Assembly (NCBI RefSeq): GCF_007828835.1
Contig: NZ_VIVL01000006.1
Span: 186,001-250,000, forward strand
Source: Variovorax beijingensis
GTDB taxonomy: Bacteria; Pseudomonadota; Gammaproteobacteria; Burkholderiales; Burkholderiaceae_C
Direction of reading: 5' to 3'
Length of the DNA: 64,000 nucleotides
Shown here: positions 26,329 through 38,350 of the stretch, one piece after another
How the letters are laid out: the number at the start of each line of letters is the position of its first letter
Position numbering within the stretch: the first letter of the stretch is position 1
Notes under the pieces: generated by a model
Database searches by the model: none
Told to the model about the DNA's origin: nothing
The model's input: the letters and a program-made list of their open reading frames with translations, nothing else
Position numbers and translations under genes: made by a program

Positions 26329-27102
26329 ATGACCTACCTTCGCAGCGTGCTCTTCGAAAGCGGCTCCGCCAGCTGCCAGCTGGTCACGCTGGAGACGGCC
26401 GAGCCCGGCTGGAGCCCACCCTATCGCGTGCAGGGGCCGCGCCTGCTGCTGCCGCTGAGCCAGCGCTTCGAATGCCGGCTGGGCGCGGACGCCTTCGTCT
26501 GCGATCCCGCGGCCGCGCTGTGGCTGTCGCCCGACGGGCCCTACCAGTTGAAACACCCGATGGCGGGCCAGCGCAGCATGGTGGTCACGCTGGCCGAAGA
26601 CCTGGCGCCGGCGGGCCGGGTGTACCTGCCGCTGGGCGGCCAGCTGCTGCTGCGCCGATGCCTGCAGGCCCATGCGATGCAGGCCATCGATGCGCTCGAG
26701 GTGCAGGAGCATCTTGCCGGCCTGGTCCAGAGCGTGCGGCCGGCCGATCGGCCGGCGCCGCCGAAGATCCACCGTGCGGTCGAGCGCGCCCGCGACCACA
26801 TCTCCGCGGCACCGGAGCGCAGCGACACGCTCGACGAGATCGCCAAGGCGGTCCACTGCTCGGCATTCCACCTGGCGCGCCGTTTCCGCATGCACACGGG
26901 AACGAGCCTGCATGGCCTGCGCAACCAGCTGCGCATGACGCTTGCGCTCGATCGCCTGCGTGAAGGCGAGCGAAGCATCAGCGCGCTTGCGGCGGACCTG
27001 GGCTTTGCAAGCCACGCGCACTTCACGGTGGCCTTCCGCCGCGCGTTCGGCATGGCGCCGAGCCAGATGCGCACGAATCTGGAAGCGCGCCGCCTGCATT
27101 GA
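26329..27102 (+). CDS. AraC family transcriptional regulator
   Basis: 257 residues. The C-terminal AraC/XylS DNA-binding domain has both helix-turn-helix units: LDEIAKAVHCSAFHLARRFRM near residue 168 and ISALAADLGFASHAHFTVAFRR near 218-240, ending in the typical FRRAFGMAPSQMR. The N-terminal half has a cupin-like sensor region. The gene is divergent from the ModA-like receptor gene and 38 bases before a DMT-family transporter gene, so it probably controls one or both. Confidence 0.9.
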   Translation: MTYLRSVLFESGSASCQLVTLETAEPGWSPPYRVQGPRLLLPLSQRFECRLGADAFVCDPAAALWLSPDGPYQLKHPMAGQRSMVVTLAEDLAPAGRVYLPLGGQLLLRRCLQAHAMQAIDALEVQEHLAGLVQSVRPADRPAPPKIHRAVERARDHISAAPERSDTLDEIAKAVHCSAFHLARRFRMHTGTSLHGLRNQLRMTLALDRLREGERSISALAADLGFASHAHFTVAFRRAFGMAPSQMRTNLEARRLH

Positions 27103-27140
27103 CCGGACACTGCGGGCTTCGCATTCAACGGAGCCAGCAG

Positions 27141-28052
27141 ATGACGGTCAACGCGCGCCTTTCAGCCGGCCTGGCCGCCGGCGCAGCTTCGGCGCTGATC
27201 GCGGGCATCTGGCAGGTGGCCACGCGCCACTCGACCACCACCACGATCGCGCCGGCCGACTTGGCGATCCTGCGCTACGGCATACCGGCGATCGTGCTCA
27301 TGCCTGTGTGGCTGCGCGTGGGGCTGCTGCCGCGCGGGGTGCCGCTGCGTTGGCTGACCGGGATGGTGCTTGGCGCGGGGCTGCCGTTCGGACTGGTGGC
27401 GATGAGCGGCAGCAGGTTCGCCCCGTCGGCGCACATGGGTGTCTTCATGGCGGGCGCATGTCCGCTCTTTGCTGCGGGCCTGGCCTGGATGTTCTGGCGC
27501 GAACGCCCGGACCGCGCGTGCGCATCGGGGTTGCTGTTCCTTGCGGCGGGCATCGGCATCCTGGGAGCGGGCAGCTTCCGCGGCGTCGATGCGGGCGCCT
27601 GGCGCGGCGATCTGCTCTTTCTTCTTGCGGCCGCGCTGTGGGCCGGCTTCTCGCTGTCGTTCAGGCGCGCCGGCCTCGGCGCATGGCAGGGCGCGGCCGT
27701 CGTCAGTGCGTGGTCAGCGATCCTGCTGGTGCCATGGCTGCTGTGGCGCGGCGGAACGGGCCTCGTCGATGCGCCGCTGCGCGACGTGCTGTGGCAGGCA
27801 CTGATGCAGGGCGCGGTTGCGGGCCTGCTGGGGCTGTGGATCTTCGGCGCCGCGGTCGTGCGTCTTGGTGCGTCGCAGGCGGCGGCATTCGGAGGGCTGG
27901 CACCCGTTTTCTCCGCATTGGGCGGATGGTGGTGGCTGGCCGAGCCCGCCACGGGCATCGATCGGATCGCCATTGCCAGCGCCGTGATCGGCGTGACGCT
28001 GGCCAGCGGTACCTGCACGCGCGGTGCGCGCGTGGATTCAACCGCGGGGTAG
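27141..28052 (+). CDS. DMT/EamA-family transporter
   Basis: 303 residues with about ten hydrophobic segments in two EamA-type repeats. Members export amino acids, metabolites or drugs across the inner membrane. An early ATG (27099) overlaps the AraC gene; ATG 27141 is chosen because GGAG lies just before it and the protein then starts at the usual point of the family. It probably forms an operon with the AraC gene. Its 3' end overlaps a small convergent gene by about 15 bases. Confidence 0.87.
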   Translation: MTVNARLSAGLAAGAASALIAGIWQVATRHSTTTTIAPADLAILRYGIPAIVLMPVWLRVGLLPRGVPLRWLTGMVLGAGLPFGLVAMSGSRFAPSAHMGVFMAGACPLFAAGLAWMFWRERPDRACASGLLFLAAGIGILGAGSFRGVDAGAWRGDLLFLLAAALWAGFSLSFRRAGLGAWQGAAVVSAWSAILLVPWLLWRGGTGLVDAPLRDVLWQALMQGAVAGLLGLWIFGAAVVRLGASQAAAFGGLAPVFSALGGWWWLAEPATGIDRIAIASAVIGVTLASGTCTRGARVDSTAG

Positions 28053-28322
28053 ATCGAACTCGCGCAGCATCACGGGCTCGATCGAGCCCTGCGCCGCCCG
28101 CCGGCGCACGGCCGCTTCGAGCTGGTCCGCGTACTGCGCGTAGATTTCCATCGGGTCGTCGCCTTGCGCGCCGGGCCGGAAGCGGTAGCGCAGGACATCC
28201 CTGCTGATGCTCGCGCCCATGTGCTGGCCATCGATGAGCACCCAGAAGCGGACCGTGCCGGAGGCCTCGTGGAAGAAGGGAGGATCGAGGGGATCGGTCC
28301 CGGATGGAGGCTGTTCAGGCAT
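28038..28322 (-). CDS. DUF1488-like small protein
   Basis: 94 residues. The sequence (FHEASGTVRFWVLIDGQHMGASISRDVLRYRF, split here by position as residues 16-47) has the beta-strand pattern of DUF1488-type proteins, which contain a short N-terminal strand and a C-terminal helix rich in charged residues. No catalytic motif is seen and the function is unknown. The ribosome site is weak. It overlaps the 3' end of the transporter gene on the opposite strand by 15 bases and diverges from the sensor kinase gene. Confidence 0.6.
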   Translation of the reverse strand: MPEQPPSGTDPLDPPFFHEASGTVRFWVLIDGQHMGASISRDVLRYRFRPGAQGDDPMEIYAQYADQLEAAVRRRAAQGSIEPVMLREFDLPRG

Positions 28323-28448
28323 GGAATGTGTTCCGGTTCGAGAGGCCCCAGGATACGCTTCATCGAGTACCCCTTTTTCCCGGCGCCTGTCCAGCCGTTG
28401 TTCGCCGTGCCTCTTGCTGCCCTGCACGGGGTGCATACTCCGCCCTGC

Positions 28449-29600
28449 ATGCGCCTGAGCCAATTCATCAAGGACAACATCGAACCCATTCTTGTCGAGT
28501 GGGAATCCTTCGCACGAACGATGATCCCGCCGGCGGAGACCATGTCCGTTGTCGAACTGCGCGACCATGCGCATGAAATCCTGCTGGCCATTGCCGGCGA
28601 AATGGAATCGGCTCAGTCGGAAAAGGAGCGCGAGGCAAAGTCCAAGGGGCTCGCGGTGCCGTTCCTGAAAGAGACTTTTGCCGCCGAACATGGCGGCCTG
28701 CGCCAGCGCGTGGGGTTCGACCTCTCCCAGCTGGGCGCCGAATATCGCGCGCTGCGGGCCACGGTTCTTCGCTTGTGGATGGGGCACATCGGCACGGTCG
28801 ATGCGGCGGTCCTGGAAGAAGTGGTGCGCTTCAACGAAGGCATCGACCAGGGCCTGGCCGAAGCCATGGCCACCTACTCGGACCATGTGGCCAACTCCAG
28901 GGACACCTTCCTGGCCGTGCTGGGCCACGACCTGCGAAACCCGTTGAGTGCGCTCAGCTCCTGCATCCATCTGCTCGAGCTGGGGGGCGAGGCCAAGCCC
29001 AGGGCGCGCACGCTCCAGATCGCCAGGCGAAGCATCGCGTCGATCAACGACATGGTCACCGACCTGCTCGAGTACACGCGCACCCGGCTCGGCCGCGGCA
29101 TCGAGGTGGTTCCCCAGCAAGGCAGCCTGAGCGCCCTGTGCCAGGAGGCTTTCGACGAGGTCTGCGCGGCCTATCCCAAGCGGGTGCTCGTCGCCGAGAT
29201 TCCGACCGACGTGGTCCTGATGTTCGACGCACCCAGGATGCGCCAGGTCCTCACCAACCTGCTGAGCAACGCCGTGCAGCACGGAGACCCCGCCCATCCC
29301 GTCGCGCTGGTGATCCGGGACGAGGGCGCGCATGTGACCCTGATCGTCAGGAACCAGGGAAGGCCGATTGCTCCCGATTCGATGCAGGTGATCTTCAATC
29401 CGCTGGTGCAGGTTGCAACGCGCGAATCGGCACCGCATGAGCGTCCCGCCACGAGCCTGGGCCTCGGCCTCTACATTGCGCGTGAGATCGTGACAGGACA
29501 CGGCGGCACCATCACGGTGGCCTCCTCCGCGGAGGAAGGAACGGCCTTCACCGTCCATGTGCCCCGCGGCGGCAAGCAGGTGGCCCCGGACGGCGCGTGA
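28449..29600 (+). CDS. soluble sensor histidine kinase with RsbRD-type N-terminal domain
   Basis: 383 residues. The N-terminal ~155 residues (MRLSQFIKDNIEPILVEWESF onward) resemble the RsbRD-type input domain. The HisKA box FLAVLGHDLRNPL carries the phosphorylatable His near residue 160. The ATPase domain has an N box (NLLSNAV near 276) and a Gly-rich G2 box (LGLGLYIAREIV near 338). No transmembrane segment is seen, so it senses a cytoplasmic cue. No response regulator gene is adjacent in the same operon, so it is an orphan here. The start codon lies in a 126-base spacer shared with the divergent small gene. Confidence 0.88.
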   Translation: MRLSQFIKDNIEPILVEWESFARTMIPPAETMSVVELRDHAHEILLAIAGEMESAQSEKEREAKSKGLAVPFLKETFAAEHGGLRQRVGFDLSQLGAEYRALRATVLRLWMGHIGTVDAAVLEEVVRFNEGIDQGLAEAMATYSDHVANSRDTFLAVLGHDLRNPLSALSSCIHLLELGGEAKPRARTLQIARRSIASINDMVTDLLEYTRTRLGRGIEVVPQQGSLSALCQEAFDEVCAAYPKRVLVAEIPTDVVLMFDAPRMRQVLTNLLSNAVQHGDPAHPVALVIRDEGAHVTLIVRNQGRPIAPDSMQVIFNPLVQVATRESAPHERPATSLGLGLYIAREIVTGHGGTITVASSAEEGTAFTVHVPRGGKQVAPDGA

Positions 29601-29762
29601 GGCCGACGATCTGATTCGGAGGGCTTGCAGACAGGCCCCGCCCAGCTGTCCATTGCATGGCACCGGCGACTGGACCGGCCTGCCATGAAGACTTTGGACT
29701 ACAAGCCGGGTTTCCGGCTGCGTCTAGCTTGGCCTTGTCGAAACATCAACAAGGAGACTTCG

Positions 29763-30203
29763 ATGAAGCTGACACGACGTATTGCACCGACCCTGGTTGC
29801 AGTTCTCATGGGCGCCTGCGTGGCCCCGCTTGCATTGGCTGCGGGCGGCGGCTCGGGAGGCGGCGGTGGGGGCGCTGGCGGGGGCGGGGGAGGTGGCGGC
29901 GGCAGTGCCGGCGCAGGCGTGGGTGCCGGTGCGGGAGGCAATGGCGCCGGCGCGGCCAGCGGGTCCAATGCCTCGGCCAATGCAGCCACCCCGGCGACAC
30001 CCGCCACGCCCGCGACGCCAGCCACGAGTACATCGCCTGCAACGCCAGCCACGCCTGCGACGCCGGCCACCCCGTCGCAGCAGTCTTCGTCTTCGTCGTC
30101 CACGATGTCAGCCACGCCCGCGACGCCGGCAGTGCCCGGTTCCAAGGCCGACAGCACGACGACGACGCCTGCGGTGCCTGCAACGCCGGCACCGAAGAGG
30201 TAA
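29763..30203 (+). CDS. exported low-complexity Gly/Ala and Pro-Ala-Thr repeat protein
   Basis: 146 residues. AAGGAG precedes ATG 29763 by a normal spacing. A signal peptide (ending LALA-AGG) is followed by a glycine/alanine-rich tract (about residues 27-70), then a tract built from PAT units (ATPATPATP repeats), a Ser run, and further PAT/PAVP units to the C-terminus. There are no Cys and few aromatic residues. It is most likely periplasmic or surface-exposed and disordered, perhaps a wall-, matrix- or stress-related filler. No catalytic fold is predicted. DNA repeats here reflect the protein repeat. Confidence 0.75.
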   Translation: MKLTRRIAPTLVAVLMGACVAPLALAAGGGSGGGGGGAGGGGGGGGGSAGAGVGAGAGGNGAGAASGSNASANAATPATPATPATPATSTSPATPATPATPATPSQQSSSSSSTMSATPATPAVPGSKADSTTTTPAVPATPAPKR

Positions 30204-30241
30204 GGAACGGGGCCAGCCTGTCTGCCCGCCCGATGGCTGGA

Positions 30242-31124
30242 TCAGGCCAGTTGCCCGCTGGCCAGTGCCGCGGCGGCAGCGCGCGTCTCGACGCCCAGCT
30301 TCTCGAAGATGTGCTCGAGATGCTTGTTGACCGTGCGCGGGCTGGTGCCGAGGATCTCGCCGATGTCGCGGTTGGTCTTGCCCTTGGCGAGCCATGAGAG
30401 CACTTCGGTCTCGCGCGGTGTGAGCGCCGCTTCGGCCAGCCGGGCCGAGGGCGTGCCCGCGGTCCCCTCGCGCTGCGTCGCGAACAGCAGCATGGTCTCG
30501 CCGAGCGCCGCGGCGCCGAGGTTGCGCACCGAGATGCGTGCGCCCGCCGTGGTGACCAGCGCAATGGCTGCACCAGGCGCCAGCGCGGATTCGAGCGAGG
30601 CGGGCAGCAGCCCGGCGGCCGGCGGTGCATCGAGTGCGTGGAGCCACAGCGCAGCCTGCGGCGAGCGCCATGCGATGCGCCCGCGCGCGTCGACGAAGAC
30701 CACGCCCATGCCGGCCACGTCGACCGCGTCGCGCGCCATGCGCGTGATGCGTGCGTTGCGCGTGTGGGTGTGCAGCCGTGCCAGCACCTCCTGCGCGCGG
30801 ATCGGCTTCACCACGTAGTCGACACCGCCGCATTCGAAGCCCTCGACCACGTGCGCCGTCTCCGAGAGGCCGGTCATGAACAGCACCGGAATGTGCGCAA
30901 GCGCCGCATTGGCCTTGATGCGCCGGCAGGTCTCGAAGCCCGACAGGCCGGGCATCAGGCCGTCGAGCAGGATCGCGTCGGGCACCACCAGTTCGAGGCG
31001 CTGCAGCGCAGCCTCGCCATCGGCCGCGACGAGCACGGTGTAGCCGCTGGATTCGAGGGTGTCGCACAGCATGCCGAGGCTGCTGGGGGCGTCGTCCACC
31101 ACCAGCACCACGGGGCGTTCGGTT

Positions 31125-31147
<23 letters not shown>
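30242..31147 (-). CDS. LuxR-type response regulator with receiver and PAS-like middle region
   Basis: 301 residues. Receiver domain with phospho-acceptor Asp62 in ILLDGLMPG and an acidic pair near residue 20. A middle region of about 100 residues (about 130-225) looks PAS-like (GMGVVFVDARGRIAWRS). The C-terminal LuxR/NarL helix-turn-helix contains LTPRETEVLSWLAKGKTNRDIG and TVNKHLEHIFEKLGV. The ATG at 31147 overlaps the end of the upstream hybrid kinase gene by 23 bases, so kinase and regulator are translated together. Probably the DNA-binding output of that kinase, controlling the divergent urt-fmd genes. Confidence 0.88.
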
Positions 31148-34514
<3,367 letters not shown>

Positions 34515-34764
34515 GGTGGGCTCTGGCGGCGAGGGCGGCGTTGGCATGGCAGGCAGACACAGCAAGAAGCGCTCCCTGCAACTGCCCGGCCTGTGCACGG
34601 CCTGCGAGTCTGGCCGCTGGAGGCGTCCTGGCCGCTACGTTGAATGACGTATTCGCGGTGGCGCAGGTGATTTCTAAAGTACCAGCCATGGTGCTCGGGG
34701 CACCTTCCGATGCACTGCGATGGTGCGCGGCTCTTCTTTCCAACAACCTGCCTGGAGTTTCCTG

Positions 34765-36030
34765 ATGTCGCGTGATTCCGATCCCTCCCTCGATGCCCTG
34801 GCATTGCGCCGCCGCCGATTGCTGCAAGGCGCCGCCGCGCTGCCCGTGATGGGCCTGAGCGGCCTGAGCTTCGGCCAGTCGCAGTTCCCCACCGCCAAGG
34901 TCAATACCACCAAGCTTGCGGTGACCGACACCGAGGTGACCGTGGGCCAGCTGCATTCGTCCTCCGGCACCATGGCCATTTCGGAGACCGGCTCCATCCA
35001 GGCCGAGCAACTCGCCATCGACCAGATCAACGCGATGGGCGGCATCCTCGGCCGCAAGATCAAGGTCATCAAGGAAGACGGCGCCTCCGACTGGCCGACC
35101 TTTGCCGAGAAGTCGAAGAAGCTATTGGTCAACGACCACTGCGCCGCCGTCTTCGGCTGCTGGACCAGCGCCTCGCGCAAGGCCGTGCTGCCGGTGTTCG
35201 AGAAGGAGAACGGCCTCCTGTACTACCCGACCTTCTACGAAGGCCTGGAGCAGAGCAAGAACGTGATCTACACCGGCCAGGAAGCCACGCAGCAGATCAT
35301 CTGGGGCCTGGACTGGGGCGCCAAGGAGAAGAAGGCCAAGACCTTCTTCCTCGTGGGCTCCGACTACATCTGGCCGCGCACCTCGATGAAGATCGCGCGC
35401 AAGCACATCGAGAACTTCCAGAAGGGTTCGGTCAAGGGCGAGGAGTACTACCCGCTGGGCCACACCAACTTCAACTCGCTGATCAACAAGATCAAGGTGG
35501 CCAAGCCCGACTGCATCTTCGCGGCGGTGGTGGGCGGCTCCAACGTGGCCTTCTACAAGCAGCTGAAGGCCGCGGGCATCACGGGCGACAAGCAGTTCCT
35601 GCTGACGCTGGCCGTGACGGAAGACGAGATGACCGGCGTGGGCGGCGAGAACTTCGCGGGCTTCTACTCGTCGATGAAGTACTTCCAGACGCTGGACAAC
35701 CCGAACAACAAGAAGTTCGTGGAGGCCTTCAAGGCCAAGTACGGCAAGGACGCGGTGATCGGCGACGTGACGCAGGCGGGCTACCTGGGCCCGTGGCTCT
35801 GGAAGGCGGCGGTGGAGAAGGCCGGCAGCTTCGACGTGGACAAGGTGGTGGCCGGCTCGCCGGGCATCGAGCTGAAGACGGCGCCCGAAGGCTACGTGAA
35901 GCTGGACGCGAACCATCACCTGTGGAGCAAGGCGCGCATCGGGCAGGGGCAACTGGACGGGACGTTCAAGGTGGTGGCGGAGTCGAGCGAGCTGATCAAG
36001 CCGGATCCGTTTCCGAAGGGGTACCAATAA
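34765..36030 (+). CDS. urtA: urea ABC transporter, substrate-binding protein
   Basis: 421 residues. High-affinity urea receptor of the Leu/Ile/Val-receptor type. An Arg-rich Tat-like N-terminus (RRRRLLQGAAALPVMG) precedes the mature protein, which opens with VTVGQLHSSSGTMAISE. UrtA-typical segments DGASDWPTFAEKSKKLL and GCWTSASRKAVLPVFEKENGLLYYP follow. TGGAG lies before ATG 34765. It heads urtABCDE-fmdAB and is divergent from the hybrid kinase gene across a 250-base spacer that must hold both promoters. A long inverted repeat follows it before urtB. Confidence 0.95.
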   Translation: MSRDSDPSLDALALRRRRLLQGAAALPVMGLSGLSFGQSQFPTAKVNTTKLAVTDTEVTVGQLHSSSGTMAISETGSIQAEQLAIDQINAMGGILGRKIKVIKEDGASDWPTFAEKSKKLLVNDHCAAVFGCWTSASRKAVLPVFEKENGLLYYPTFYEGLEQSKNVIYTGQEATQQIIWGLDWGAKEKKAKTFFLVGSDYIWPRTSMKIARKHIENFQKGSVKGEEYYPLGHTNFNSLINKIKVAKPDCIFAAVVGGSNVAFYKQLKAAGITGDKQFLLTLAVTEDEMTGVGGENFAGFYSSMKYFQTLDNPNNKKFVEAFKAKYGKDAVIGDVTQAGYLGPWLWKAAVEKAGSFDVDKVVAGSPGIELKTAPEGYVKLDANHHLWSKARIGQGQLDGTFKVVAESSELIKPDPFPKGYQ

Positions 36031-36045
36031 ATCCCTGATGACTTT

Positions 36046-36148
36046 CTCCCTCCCCTTCCGGGGGAGGGCAGGGGTGGGGGCAAGCGGCGTTGCCAATGGG
36101 CACGCCCTGCCTGCCCCCATCCCAACCTTCCCCCGGAGGGGGAAGGAG
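36046..36148. repeat. long imperfect inverted repeat between urtA and urtB
   Basis: Arms at 36046-36080 and 36114-36148 are 35 bases each and agree at 29 of 35 positions when one is reverse-complemented, with a 33-base centre. Each arm is C-rich then G-rich and is itself near-palindromic, so several foldings are possible. No T tract follows. As transcribed RNA it would form a strong stem that could protect the urtA message or reduce transcription into urtB. It looks like a dispersed REP-type element; copies elsewhere in the genome cannot be seen here. Confidence 0.75.
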
Positions 36149-36178
36149 CCAATACCCAAACACCTGGAACCTGTCGCC

Positions 36179-37093
36179 ATGACTCTGTCGGACATGATGA
36201 ACATCGGCCTCATGCAGGGCTTCGCGGGGCTGAGCCTTTTCGCGGTGCTGTTGCTGATGGGCCTGGGCCTGGCGATCATCTTCGGCCAGATGGGCGTGAT
36301 CAACATGGCGCATGGCGAGTTCATGACCATCGGCGCCTATTCCATCTACCTGGCCGCGCGCGTCACCGAAAGCCTGGCGCCGGCGTTCATGCCGTACTAC
36401 TTTCCGATCGCGATCGGCCTGGCCTTCGTGTTCGCCTTCATCGTCGGCTGGATCGTGGAGTGGGTGCTGATCCGCCACCTCTACAAGCGCCCGCTCGACA
36501 CGCTGCTCGCCACCTGGGGCGTGAGCCTGGGGCTGCAGCAGATCTTTCGCACCTTCATCGGCCCGAAGGAAGTGAGCCCCACGCTGCCCGAGTGGCTCAT
36601 GGGCTCGTGGACGCCGCACGAGGGCCTCGACATTCCGATCAACGGCCTGTTCGTGCTGGCGCTCACCGCGCTTGTGACCGGCGGCGTGCTGATCGCACTG
36701 CACAAGAGCCGTTGGGGCCTGCGCGTGCGTGCCACCGTGGCCAACCGCACCATGGCCAACGCTACCGGCATCGACACCATGAAGACCGACCGCCTGACCT
36801 TCGCGATCGGCTGCGGCATCGCCGGCGTGGCGGGCGCGGCCTTCACCACCATCGGCTCGACCGGGCCGACCTCGGGCTCGCTCTACATCGTCGACGCTTT
36901 CCTGGTCGTCACTTTCGGCGGCGCGGCCAGCCTGCTGGGCACCGTGGTCTCGGCCTTCGGCATTGCGCAGACGCAATCGGTCTCGGAGTTCTTCATGACC
37001 GGCTCGATGGCCAAGGTGCTGACGCTGTCGCTGATCGTGCTGATCCTGATGATGCGGCCGCAAGGGCTCTTCGCCGTCAAGGTCCGCCGCTGA
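36179..37093 (+). CDS. urtB: urea ABC transporter, permease UrtB
   Basis: 304 residues with about eight membrane segments; the LivH-type inner-membrane permease of the urea importer. The early GQMGVINMAHGEFMTIGAYS segment (about residues 35-54) is the family hallmark, and the C-terminal LILMMRPQGLF is typical. The frame is open upstream to 36038, but that part is the inverted repeat read as protein, so ATG 36179 is chosen. Short for UrtB, which in many species carries an additional periplasmic N-terminal domain of about 200 residues; that part is absent here. Confidence 0.92.
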   Translation: MTLSDMMNIGLMQGFAGLSLFAVLLLMGLGLAIIFGQMGVINMAHGEFMTIGAYSIYLAARVTESLAPAFMPYYFPIAIGLAFVFAFIVGWIVEWVLIRHLYKRPLDTLLATWGVSLGLQQIFRTFIGPKEVSPTLPEWLMGSWTPHEGLDIPINGLFVLALTALVTGGVLIALHKSRWGLRVRATVANRTMANATGIDTMKTDRLTFAIGCGIAGVAGAAFTTIGSTGPTSGSLYIVDAFLVVTFGGAASLLGTVVSAFGIAQTQSVSEFFMTGSMAKVLTLSLIVLILMMRPQGLFAVKVRR

Positions 37094-37124
37094 TGAACCC
37101 GAACCCTTCCTGGAGAACGTTCCG

Positions 37125-38333
37125 ATGATGAATTTCATCAAGGCCTCGATCCTGCGCTACCAGCTCGGCAGCCTCTTGCTGCTGGTGCTGCTGCTGGCGG
37201 TCGTGCTGCCGCTGTCGCTCGACATCTTTCGCCTCAACCTGGTGGGCAAGTACCTTACCTATGCCTTCGTGGCCGTCGGCCTCGTGATGGTGTGGGGCTA
37301 CGGCGGCGTGCTGAGCCTGGGGCAGGGCGTGTTCTTCGGCATCGGCGGCTACGCGATGGCGATGTTCCTCAAGCTCGAAGCCTCCGACCCCGTTACGACC
37401 AAGATCCAGTCGACGCCCGGCATTCCGGACTTCATGGACTGGAACCAGATCACCGAGCTGCCCGCGCTGTGGCTGCCGTTCAAGAGCCTGCCGCTGAGCC
37501 TGGCGCTGGTGGTGCTGGCGCCGATGGCGCTGGCCTGGCTGGTGAGCTTTGCGATGTTCAAGCGCCGCGTGGGCGGCGTGTACTTTGCGATCATCACGCA
37601 GGCGGTGGCGCTGATCTGCACCGTGCTCATCATCGGCCAGCAGGGCTACACGGGTGGCGTCAACGGCATGACCGACCTGAAAACGATGCTGGGCTGGGAC
37701 ACGCGCACCGACGGTGCCAAGTACGTTCTCTACTACGTCTGCGTCGGCCTGCTGATCGCCAGCATCGTGCTGTGCCGCTGGATCCAGACCAGCAAGCTCG
37801 GCACGCTGCTGCTCGCCATGCGCGACAAGGAAGACCGCGTGCGCTTCTCGGGCTACGACGTGTCGAACTTCAAGGTCTTCATCTTCTGCCTGGCGGCCGG
37901 GCTCTCGGGCATCGGCGGCGCGATGTTCGCGCTGCAGGTGGGCTTCATGTCGCCGAGCTTCGTGGGCATCGTGCCGTCGATCGAGATGGTGATCTTCTGC
38001 GCCGTGGGCGGCCGCATGAGCCTCGTGGGCGCGGTCTACGGCGCGTTGCTGGTGAACGCGGGCAAGACGCTGTTCTCGGAGAGCTTTCCGGACCTGTGGC
38101 TGTTCCTGATGGCCGGCCTCTTCATCGGCGTGACCATGGCCTTCCCGATGGGGCTCGCAGGCCTGTGGGACGAAAAGATCAGGCCCTGGTGGAAGGAGCG
38201 CCGCAAGGCGCTGCGCGAGGCCGCGGTGCAGCCGCCCGTATCCACGCCGATGCCGCCCACACCTGTCTCTCTTTCCTCGCCGTCTTCGCCCGCACCGCAG
38301 TTGCCTGAAGGCGTTGGCAGCCAGAGCGCCTGA
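37125..38333 (+). CDS. urtC: urea ABC transporter, permease UrtC
   Basis: 402 residues. Second inner-membrane permease, LivM type: about nine membrane segments, with AVGLVMVWGYGGVLSLGQGVFFGIGGY near residues 47-73 carrying the family signature in pieces. GGAG precedes ATG 37125 (a second ATG is next to it). The last ~35 residues are Pro/Ser-rich (about 365-402) and unlike the core family, a probable disordered cytoplasmic tail. It follows urtB by 31 bases. Confidence 0.94.
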   Translation: MMNFIKASILRYQLGSLLLLVLLLAVVLPLSLDIFRLNLVGKYLTYAFVAVGLVMVWGYGGVLSLGQGVFFGIGGYAMAMFLKLEASDPVTTKIQSTPGIPDFMDWNQITELPALWLPFKSLPLSLALVVLAPMALAWLVSFAMFKRRVGGVYFAIITQAVALICTVLIIGQQGYTGGVNGMTDLKTMLGWDTRTDGAKYVLYYVCVGLLIASIVLCRWIQTSKLGTLLLAMRDKEDRVRFSGYDVSNFKVFIFCLAAGLSGIGGAMFALQVGFMSPSFVGIVPSIEMVIFCAVGGRMSLVGAVYGALLVNAGKTLFSESFPDLWLFLMAGLFIGVTMAFPMGLAGLWDEKIRPWWKERRKALREAAVQPPVSTPMPPTPVSLSSPSSPAPQLPEGVGSQSA

Positions 38334-38350
38334 ACCCGGAGCCACACCTC

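Noticed and set aside
29960..30190. Tandem short DNA repeat that might be a CRISPR or minisatellite
   Set aside because: The repeats are in frame with the PAT units of an exported protein and have no spacer structure.
36038..36178. A 47-residue N-terminal extension of UrtB
   Set aside because: It is the inverted repeat read as protein; UrtB homologues begin at about the chosen methionine, which starts directly before the first membrane segment.
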